The notes under the pieces were generated by a model. The model had not been told where the DNA came from and did not search any database. It worked only from the letters and a program-made list of their open reading frames with translations. Shown piece after piece: positions 25,419 to 35,500 of a stretch of 64,000 nucleotides of DNA. The DNA is from Onchocerca volvulus (lineage: Eukaryota; Nematoda; Chromadorea; Rhabditida; Onchocercidae): NCBI GenBank assembly GCA_000499405.2, contig HG738137.1:9473459-9537458 (forward strand), written 5' to 3'. The first letter of the stretch is position 1; the number at the start of each line of letters is the position of its first letter. Position numbers and translations under genes: made by a program.

Positions 25419-25540
25419 AATCTTTTTACTTTTTTTAAATAAAATTTTTATTTTATTAGTATAATTAACTATTATATTTTATATACATTTTTTCTCTGTT
25501 TATTTTGATCTCGTTCATATTCTTTTTTTTTTTCTTCTTA

Positions 25541-25652
25541 TGATGGTAAACATGTTTAAACTTGTTGGTCCATTTGAAACTATCTTCTTGACTCTTAATA
25601 CTCCTTGCTTATTTTAATTATACCTTTCGGATTTTTTCGACATCCTGAACAT
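25541..25652 (+). repeat. Dispersed repeat, copy A, right part
   Basis: Resumes the alignment to copy B at about 31266-31372. GTTGGTC-CATTTGAA, ACTCCTTGCTTATTTTAATTAT and TTTTTCGACAT match GTTGGTCATTTGAA, ACTCCTTATTTGCGTTAATT and TTTTTCTGACAT. With the left part it brackets the bacterial insert. Confidence 0.7.
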
Positions 25653-28600
25653 ATTATTTGAATCCACGGGAGATGACTGAAGATTTTTGGTGAATCAATA
25701 ATCGACTCGAGTTCTTTCATACTAACGAAGTGATAAAAAATAATTAGATTAGGATTACTATTAGATCGCTAATAAATTATGATTCGCTTTGCTCTTCATC
25801 TATAAGATCAATTAGCCCGCAACACTTCCATATTTTATATCACTTTGGGTGATTTTCTTTGTCTAACCTTCTGAATAGTGATACATTTACGGTAACGCTT
25901 ATCGACAAACCATTTGATTTTTTATTATTTCATTTTTTGATATTTTATAACTTCAAATGTTGTACGCTCTCTTCCCTGTCTGATACAATGGATATGCAGT
26001 GTTAAGACACAGTTCTGGAAATCTTCTGATTCGAAAGGTCAGATCAAATCTTATGTATATTGTTGATTGATTTCTAGATACTCTAATCAATAATCAGATT
26101 AGAAGGACAATTTTAAAACTGGAATCTGGAGTCTATTTTGGGAGGCTCACTAACCGTCGTTCTGATCTACAGTAACAATTCAATTGATCGCAAATAATAT
26201 TTTTCTTATTTTCGATACACTGTTTCAAAATATTCTGATTATCTGCAAGAATCAGTTTGTTTATTCATCCATCACTTAAAACTTGACAGCTGACGTAGAG
26301 AAGTGTAGAGAAGTGAATGAATTATAAAGCATTGTTGTTGTAGTAATTTAATATTATTATTTATTATTTGTTTCTAATACGTTTATCGTTGTCATTTGAT
26401 TAGATCTTTTTTTTTCTTTTTGAAGAAAGAAATCTTGGAAAAATCAAAAAAAAAAAAAAAATCAAACTTTGGGCGTTTTGTAATATTTTCGAATAAAAAA
26501 AATTTATTGAAGCTTTTAATTTTCAGAAATACTGCAAATGTCAACATTCGACTTTTTTTCTTTTTTCTTTTTAATCCTTGTTTTTTTTGGGGCCGAGAGT
26601 TTGAAAAAGAGCAAATGACAGCGATAGTACACGAAACGGACAAACATTTCTTCTAACATAAAATTGAGGACAGTTAATATTTCATCGAAATTTTGTAAGA
26701 TATGGATAAGTGTGAAAGAATTGTAGAATTTACTATTGTTTATATCGCTATACTTTTCACCTCATAAATCAGGTCATCAAGGGGTCATACAAATCAACAA
26801 ATTGACAAATATTTCGTTCATGGAAGGAATAACTTTTCTTTCTTTTCCAGTCATTGGGGAGAAAAAAAAGATGTAAAAGATGAATAATCATTGCATCATT
26901 TTTTCGCTATCAGTTTTAGAGAAAAGCGCAACACTGAAAAGAGCAAATGTGAAGTGACGTGACGTCATGTGATGTGATATGATGTGGCGTGATATGGTAC
27001 AATGCAATGCAGTGCAGGAAAGCGGGATTGAATGAATCGATCAACTCGATCAGACTTAAATTACTGATTGATTCTGTAAATTCTGACAAAAAATTCGATC
27101 ATCAAAAGTGGTTGTATAATTTGGCTAGTTACCACCGCCAGTATTTTCGGCTTTCTTTTCTTCGTAACTATTGTTGGCATAGGAATGTCATTTCATTTCG
27201 TTAAAATATTGTTGATCGATTTATTCATTCATCCGCCACCTTCCTCCGTTTCCTCCTCATCGCACAAACGAGGTCAAATAGAGTGTAAAGATAGAATTTA
27301 GCTTCGACCTTTATTGTATAGGCAAATTTTCTTGCCCTTTTTATCCATTTATTTTTGCTGATTTGTACATTTGCTTTTTCATCATCCATTTTATTTGTTT
27401 GTTTATTTGCTTAATTTTATCTTTCTTTTACGTTCTGATCAATCTATTCATCAATAAAGGGAACTAAATTTGTCTAATTGTTCAATCAAATTATTCGACC
27501 ATTGAACAGCTGAAACTTAAAGTTTAAAGTAATCGTAGACATAATTGCATCTTATCAGTGAGTCTTCGTTAAGAGTAGCATTTCATAGTGACCTTGTGTC
27601 ATCTATTTATTCGACTTTTCATCGTTAATCATCGAATTTTTCGTTACATCATTAAATAATGGTATTCTCAGCTGTCAGGACCGATTTCTCACGCCATTTG
27701 GACTAGGATTTTTTGGAAACACTTCAATTTGTCCCTATGTATCAGGACGCTAAAATTGATAAATTTATGATGATTAGATAGATAAATAAAGCAAAGGGTG
27801 CAATAAACTAAAAGAAAACAAAAAAGAGAAGGTAAATGTCAATTCATAGCTTTCTAAATATTTCTGATGAAAGTACTAATATCACGCAAATTGGATCTCA
27901 AATTTGACAGTTTTTTGAATTAAAAAGGCTATATCTATTGCTAATGCTGTCATCTGTTGATGATGAAAAAGCCATAATTGCGATTTTTTTTTCTTTTTTT
28001 TTTTTTTTTTTTGGAAAATCATTTGGATAATTGAGAAGCGATGTATGAAAATAACAATAATGCATATTCGCATTGCCAAGTTTATACGTTTGTATGAAAT
28101 GATAGAAAAATTTTTCTGAATTTTTTGCTGCATGCATGAATAAACATCCATTTCTGTTTACTAAAATATTCTCTCAAAATAAGCCGTAACACATCCTTTG
28201 CAACAGAAGTTAATATAAGACTTGACGTAGGTAAATTTAAGCGTAAGTGATCGTAAATGAAATAAGCTTTTCCTTGTACCATGTTTATATGAAAGAAATT
28301 ACGGAGAATGAATCAGTTAAATCGATTGATCTATTAGTCATTTTCACTTGCATTCTCATTTTTCTTCTTTCTCAAATATGGCAAAAGAAATGCTTTAGCC
28401 GAGAATTGAACTTACAATCACCCGGTGAGACAAAATTTTTCCATTTGTTAGTTTAAATATTGTGATAGCACTATCATTTCATTTGAAAATTTTTTTTACT
28501 CTGAAATCTATGATCATTGTGGATAATTAATTAATTAGTTAATTGTGCACAGAATGTTGCATTTTGTTGTTATTTGATCCATTTCTGATTGCAATCATTA

Positions 28601-29634
28601 CGAAAATCAGAAATGTATTCGAACAGTTTGATATAATCAACAAATTCAAAATTTTCTATCTTTTCCGTTGAAATTTTCAATCTTTCTGAATTTTTTTTAC
28701 AAAAATTGTACTAAAATTGATTGATGACGAAACGATGACGATAAAAGATTTTTATTAAAAGATATTATTCATCCAGAAGTATCCTCAGTGAAAAATTATT
28801 ACCCCCTATCATTCCATCTTAATTTCATAATGTTAACTACATACTGCGATTGAAGGTGAAATATGCTGGATTTGCATGAGATTTTGGTCGGACTAATCAA
28901 AGGGATGTATCCCGAAAGATACCAACCTAGTCATTATTTTTGATTTGATTGCAAATCTAAATATAAGATTTTTACATAGATTTAAGCAGATTCAGAATGT
29001 CAGTCTTGCTCATTTAATTCTTTTAGAATTTTGGTGTATCTGAATCACTGTACAATTAACAAAACTGGGGTTTGTATTGCATCAGTAATTATAATTCTTT
29101 GAATAAATCTGATCATTCATTTTAGAAAATTAAAAAGAAATCGATTTTTCCTATCATTTGGGAAATTCATTCTTCTTCTTTCTGAAGTTTGTAAAAAATT
29201 CTCCTCACTTTCCTCATTTTTATTTCCTCATAAAAAATCTTTTCAATGCGTTTAATCGATACTTTTTCGTTGCTTATCAGTACTTTTTGCTCACAATTCA
29301 AACGGTACCATCGGAAGTATCGCATGCCTGTGTTGTGTAATTTCCATTGATTGTTTTGAAAAAATTTTATTCCTATCCTAAGATGCATTCCTGTTTTTTC
29401 TATCGATTCGATTGTGCTGCTAAATAATTATTTTATTTTTTATTTTTTCTTAAATAGAGTTGTATTTTGTATGTTATGGAAAGATTGAATGGACTGATTG
29501 ATTGTTGCATGTTTCTGGAAGTTATTCATTTCTGAAATTAAATAAAAGCTCGATAACTTGTCTACTTGGAAAGCAGACTAGTTTGGTTTGTATAATTGAT
29601 GTTTAAATATATGAATAATAGCGATCTGTACAGT
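25653..29634. other. Gene-poor AT-rich spacer
   Basis: About 4 kb without a recognisable gene. The ORFs seen (for example 26396-26656, 27882-28151, 29158-29340) are Phe/Lys-rich translations of T- and A-runs. Poly-T/A tracts occur near 26405-26460 and 27985-28012. No tRNA or rRNA signature was seen. Confidence 0.55.
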
Positions 29635-29904
29635 TTAGCTATTATGAATTTCATATTTTTCAGCAATGGCTCCTTTCCTATTATTATACATAACCTTACC
29701 TGTAGTACTTATAGCGATACCACTTTGAAATGAATCCCTAATGCTACTTATCTTAGCAATGATATAATTATCAATAAGCGTCCACCATGTAAACTGAGTT
29801 TGTGCAAAGTTTAATAGAATTTTTGCTTTAGAAATTGATAAGGTTATTTGAATTGCAGAAAGCTGTAATTTTTGATAAATTTTAATATATTTCTTTTTTA
29901 TTTA
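29635..29904 (-). pseudogene. Intronless bacterial-like ORF fragment, family unknown
   Basis: A continuous 89-codon minus-strand frame between TAA codons, with no ATG near its start. The translation is unusually protein-like for this region: LSISKAKILLNF, QTQFTWWTLIDNYIIAKISS, IRDSFQSGIAISTTGKVMYN and GAIAEKYEIHNS. The frame is also open upstream of the TAA near 29905, back to about 29985. Its position between the two repeat copies and the lack of splice signals suggest another fragment of transferred bacterial DNA. I cannot name the protein, and a chance ORF is not excluded. Confidence 0.35.
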
Positions 29905-30696
29905 TTTCTCACTTTCTAGAATCTTCTGCAAATGATTCTGTAAAATTGGAAAGTAGCAATTGTTGTTTTCTTGCGTCAGAAGCACTTAACTACGAACAGC
30001 AGTTAATTTTTTTGTGCATGCATTTTATTGGCAGGCAGCGATGATTTCTCCAACTTGTAGATTGAACTTTTGCTTTTTTCCTTCTTTTTAATTCTAACTT
30101 ATCAATTCGGAAAGGAATTTACTGGAAATATTATCTGGAGTTTATATCCCTTGCTTCTTGTAACCATTGAGGTGAACAGATGATGACACTTTTTTCTTTT
30201 GATATGAAATATTTGAATTTAACTGCGCCAAGAATGTTAATAGGAAATTCAATCAAATAGCATCATTGTTTCTCGCTGTAGAAAAAAGATGCATCTCTGC
30301 CATTATCCCATTATCCCAACTGGTTTTTCCCTTATAAATGTTGTTTATATTTAACTTCTTTCTATTCATTTTGTAGTGATACTTAAATAAAGGCATTTAC
30401 ACATCACGTGTAAAGTTTTTTTTTCTTCCTTTGTAAATGCTATTTACAGGAAAAAAAAACGAAAAGGCAAAAAGAAATAAAAAAAAAAACAAAAAAAAAA
30501 CTATTATCAAGTCAATGACTTCTTTCTATCCTTGTTATACTTAAATAAAAGCGTTTACATATATTACATGTGATACCGCATAATACGGTACCTCAATTGT
30601 AAATCACTTTTAACCCTATTTTTTCTGCCGAGGTCAAAAATTTGCTCAAATTTAAATAGCTTCATTCAAATATACATAACTATTTGTTATCTTATA

Positions 30697-31372
30697 TTGA
30701 AAAGATGAATTTTGATTAGTGTAACAGAAAGGAATCCTTTAGTAATAAAGTTTTATCGGTAGATGAAAGAGTGTATCTTCCTGTATAATACAAACAGTTT
30801 TTGGAGAACATCAAAGATAATTGATCACAGGATTATTCTTCCTTTGCTGTTAATACAGAAGAATATTCGTCCTAGATTGTCGATTTGTTGACTTGTTATA
30901 AAAATCGGTAGCTGTATTGTCCTTCTTCGCTCTAGAAAACTGATATGCAAGACTGTTCTTGAGAACTTGTGGCCAAGAATGATTGTTTCTTTTCCAAAAT
31001 CCGACCCTAATATATCCTTCTGGGGCTCTTCCTTCCTTCTTGATCTGCAGTTTGTCACCTCATGATTTGTCGACCTCGCTTTGTTTATCTGTTGATCGGA
31101 ACATTTTGACTGTAAACATGTTTTTCGTTTCGGCGGGAAACGTATTTATCCTTTGTTATTAAACGTATTTCTCCTTTTGGTGCTACACTTGTTCATCGTT
31201 CCAGCGGGAAACATGTTTGTCTTTTTGTTTATTGTTTTGACAGCAAATATGACAGCAAATATGTTTTGACAGCAAATATCGGTTTGTTGGTCATTTGAAT
31301 CTACGCGTTTCTTGAGCTTTACCACTCCTTATTTGCGTTAATTATATTTTTCGCATTTTTCTGACATTTTAT
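30697..31372 (+). repeat. Dispersed repeat, copy B (uninterrupted)
   Basis: Partner of the split copy at 24178-24646 / 25541-25652, in the same orientation about 6 kb away. Between the parts shared with copy A it carries about 100 bp with further copies of the local motif GCGGGAAACATGTTTGTC and a small duplication of TTTTGACAGCAAATATG (31234-31280). A 77-codon minus-strand ORF inside it resembles nothing I know. Confidence 0.75.
31234..31280. repeat. Short tandem duplication GACAGCAAATAT x3
   Basis: GACAGCAAATAT occurs three times in 47 bp inside repeat copy B, two of the copies preceded by TTTT. It is probably slippage within the element and is not seen in copy A, where this stretch is replaced by the bacterial insert. 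Confidence 0.8.
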
Positions 31373-31488
31373 AACACCTACATGATACATGCAATCAATT
31401 GTGAATAAGCTGTACGTTTTTAAAAGCTAGGGCAAGGTGCTTATATTAATAATGTTTTTTATGTATCCTTTACATGCGATAAGAGAGA

Positions 31489-31665
31489 ATGATGGTTAGA
31501 AGTCACTCAGTTACGATTATTATGACAATATATGGGACATGCAAGATTACCACAGGTGTAACAGGTAATAATACTTGTGATGATGTTATGGGAGCTAATA
31601 GTGCTATCCTTCAAGGGCAGCGAACATTGTTATATAAAGATAAGCTCATAAGGCACCTGACTTAA
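31489..31665 (+). other. Possible bacterial-like ORF fragment, 58 codons
   Basis: ATG-initiated frame with a well-mixed composition (ITTGVTGNNTCDDVMGANSA, then ILQGQRTLLYKDKLIRHLT). Just upstream another frame reads like a short hydrophobic leader (LIMFFMYPLHA), so a frameshift between the two is possible. It starts about 115 bp past the end of repeat copy B. The family is not recognised; it could be a further transferred fragment or chance. Confidence 0.25.
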
Positions 31666-32567
31666 GAAGTGCCATCTCTCTTAACATAAACTGATTTTAT
31701 TTGATGGCAACTCTTTGATCGTTAATAATTTATGAGGGTCTCAAATTTATACGTTCTATTCACGTGTTACATGCAAATTAATTAACCCTTCTCATTGTAT
31801 TATAATTATGAGAAATGTTTCATTCTCCTTGATCTCTATTTTAATGTCTAAAAATTACTCAAGAATGTACATAGAAATTTGCCTGTTACTAATCTATGAT
31901 GCAACTGATTTTCGCATTAAAAAAATCATAGAAAAATGAATTCATAAAGATGTAGAATAAAGACAAAAAGTATGAAGAAATATAATTACTGTTTGTTGGG
32001 CAAATAAAAACCCGAGAAAAAAATCTTTCTGCTTTGTTACTGTATTACTTATTCCGCCTATTATGCTTGATATCAAACTTTTGATGTATAGCGTTCTTTT
32101 CGATATTTCAGTATCGTGATTATTGATTCCTAAATATGCAAATTTTCAGCTTTCAATGGAAGAACGAATATTAACGAGAAATTGATTTATACCTTCTTCC
32201 GTTCTGCTCAAATTATCACATTTATTAATCCGTAACTATATAGCCTTATTTCATTACTAAAGATGTTCCTATAATCGATAAGTCTTTCGTGATATTACTA
32301 AAGAAAAAAGACGACAAGTGACTGATATATTTTTGCTGGTATTTTTTCATTATACTACTCGTAAAAATAATCTGGATACTGGTGAAATAAAGCAACGTGA
32401 ACAAAAGGCGTACTTTACGTCTGCTTGCAGTAAAAGCATCTAATTTCAAAAGATAAGGTACTGATTTTTGGCTGTATTGCGCTGACGTAGCAGCATTATT
32501 AATTAATATATTATAAGTGGACAAGTCAATGTTATTAAAATTGTGATAAGAAGAGAAGACGTGAACT
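31666..32567. other. Upstream region of dapk-1
   Basis: About 0.9 kb without a recognised gene. A 110-codon minus-strand ORF at 32246-32578 ends against the dapk-1 start and has no family resemblance. No clear pyrimidine-rich trans-splice acceptor lies close to the dapk-1 ATG, so an untranslated 5' exon further upstream is possible. Confidence 0.5.
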
Positions 32568-35500
32568 ATGAGAGACACTCTTGTTCACCAAGTTAGTAGT
32601 AGTAGCTCAAGTTCTGGCTTCGATACTATACCCCGTTTTAATGAAGAACCATTCGAGCAAAGCTACGAAATCGCAGAAGAACTTGGAAAGTAAGTATCTT
32701 TCTTTTTTCAATATTCTTTACGTTAAATGTGAACTGTTCATTTTTGTATTACAAGTAATTTGCATCCTTTTTTCATCCATTCTGCTCATCATTCAGACTA
32801 TCCTTTCAATTTATGCAATATATTTTCAAATTGATAGTAGAACTATAAGCAGCACTATTTACTTGGAAAATTTTCCCAGTAATTTTCGGAACAATCCCTT
32901 TCCGGAACAATATCTCACAAAGAGACAGGAAAATAATATCACTATAAGTGATTTAATTTCATGGGAATTAAGAAATCAAAACATATTTTATCATGATAAC
33001 ATGCTTTCCTGCATAGATAAACAGCTTTTTGTTGAATATTTTGAAATTATGAGTCCATTCATTTTTATATATTAAAAATTTATTTAGTATTATCCACATC
33101 AATAAAGTCCGTTTGTTTTTTTTAAGATATGATTTTCAGTGGTCAATTCGCAGTTGTTCGACGAGTAATTAAGCGAGCATCTGGTGAGCAGTTTGCAGCG
33201 AAATTTATCAAAAAACGACGTTATGCGACATCGCGTCGTGGCGTTATACGTTGTAACATAGAACGAGAAATTGACGTATTGCAAGCTGTCGGTGGACATG
33301 AATATATCATTAAACTATTTGATGTCTACGAAACTGCTTCTGATGTAATCCTCGTCCTTGAATTGTAAGTCTTTCATTCCGATAAAATCCTTATTGGTAT
33401 AGCATGTGAAACTAAACTGGATAAATGAATTATGCGACATTATAACATAATGTCAGATAATGTGCTAGAAATCAAATATTCATTTCTATAGAAATCGAAT
33501 ATTTGAGTTGGAATTCGAGTTTTCCTAAACTATTATCTGACTATTAACATGACTTATTTCACATTTTACTGTTCTTTGTATTTTATTTCCTGAGTTACTC
33601 AGAAGTTTTTTTTTTTTTTTTTTTTTGCTGCAGAAAGTTGAGGGTAGAGGACCATGAAGCAGAAATCGAAAGGAATAAGGTTGTTTGTCTAATTTAAAAT
33701 GTTTTCATAGAGATTTCTTGATTTTAGAGGACATCGTTCAATTAAACTTTATAATCGAGTAAAAGTGCTGTTGAAATTATCATAAAAAGAAACTGGATTC
33801 AGCACTCCAAAATATTTGTTTTCTGAGAAATTTACGGATTCTGTGATAGGACATCTGTTGAATGAGTGAAGTTGATATTCCTTTTGATGTAGTCATAGTT
33901 GTTTCTTGAATTTCCTGATTTCTGTCATTTGGATTTTGCTTTTTTCTTTTCTTCAAATTTCTTGATTGTGAAATTTGAGTTTCCGTATTCGTTGGCTATA
34001 ATCTCATATTAATGGAGTGTATAATGATGATTGAAAGGCTTTTTAATGAATATCTCATAGATCAGCATTTTGAATATCAGCTACCAATGAATTATATGTA
34101 ATTTACACTCGGAAAAGACGAGAAATCTATCGTATGTTAAGAATCATATCGATAATTGAGATCATCATAATTAGACGTTACTGTGATCTCATCATCGATA
34201 AATTTCTTAAGTGCTTTATATTTTGTGGTGCAAGAAGATTACATGAACGACGATTAGTTGTGGTTATAAGAAAAAGAAATCTAATTTAAGCAGTTAGAGC
34301 AGATGAAGAAACTTTATAAAGACTGAATGATATTCTCAGTTTGGGAAGATTTCTAGAAGATGAATAAGAAGAACAGAATATTTTTTGAATCCACAGAAGA
34401 AAAAAAGAATTTAAGTTCATAGATATACGAATTAGATGATGAAGATCATAAAGAAAGTTCTCTTCAGATTTATTACATTATTTGTATGCAAATTTAAGAG
34501 TATCTGGTGGCGAGTTATTCGACTATGTCTCAGCCAAAGAGTGCCTTAATGAAGCTGAAGCAGCAGCTTTCATTCAACAAATTTTGTTTGCTATCAAATA
34601 TCTGCATGATAATCATATTGTTCATCTGGACATCAAGGTAAATTTATTTATCAATGCTAAAAAAAAAAAAAAAGAAAAACGAGAACAGCGATTATTTATG
34701 GGTGTGTAAAAAAAGTAATATATTGTAAATGATTAAAGCAGTTGAAAAAACTTTATAAAGATTGAGTGGTATTCTCAGTTTGGTCTTCGTTTGATCCCGT
34801 TCCGTTATTTGTATAAATTCCTTTTTTTTCGGATTTTCCCGAAAAAATACCCAATTTTTCAAAATTTTTCGGAAAATTTTATTTCATTACTAAATATTGT
34901 TTCATATTTTGACTTATAATTTCTTGTTATTGAATATATTATTGATCTTAACCAAGTAATTTTAGTTTCAACAAGTAATTTTTTTGAAGTAGAGAAGGAT
35001 TTACTGTTCTTGTTCAAATGACTTTTTCATCAAATTCTTGTTTGTAATTCGGCGAAATAAATTTTAATATAGCCAGAGAACGTGATGCTCAGGAAGAGAG
35101 GCGAGCCGAAGATTAAACTCATTGATTTTGGTCTTTCAAGAAGGATTTTACCGGGAACCGTTGTTAAAGACATGATAGGTACACCTGAATTTGTTGGTAA
35201 GTATATTTTGAGTTTCTCTTTTTCTTTATCTTACTTCAGCAAGCTCTATTCTTAACTGTTTTTTATTATTTTCTAGAATTAAGATTGGAATAAAAAATAA
35301 AAAATCACATCAGGATCGTTAAATCAAAGCTTGAACTTATTTTTTAATTTATGATACTAATGTATAGTTCAGATGTTACTTGACCTCTATTTCATCAGCC
35401 CTACAATCCTCAACATTCATTGCTGAAATTGTCAGGCTGATCAATCTATAAACTAGAAAGTTAGGTTTCTCGTCTCGAAGTGACAGAAGTTTTACTCCTT

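Larger units (their letters stand above)
24647..25540. mobile_element. Nuclear insertion of Wolbachia-type DNA (nuwt), about 0.9 kb
   Basis: The segment interrupts a nematode dispersed repeat and differs from its surroundings. It is one continuous block with bacterial-style coding on both strands and no introns: a frameshifted hemY-like 3' end (plus) and a short minus-strand ORF downstream, in tail-to-tail arrangement. Flanks on both sides match the interior of repeat copy B, which lacks this block, so the limits are set by that comparison and are good to roughly 10 bp. Assignment to Wolbachia is inference from the Rickettsiales-like protein plus the filarial host context. Confidence 0.7.

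Noticed and set aside
30825..31058. 77-codon minus-strand ORF inside repeat copy B as a transposase remnant
   Set aside because: No transposase motif, and the frame is not kept in the homologous part of copy A.
32246..32578. 110-codon minus-strand ORF just upstream of dapk-1
   Set aside because: It overlaps the dapk-1 start region, resembles no family, and such lengths occur by chance in this AT-rich DNA.
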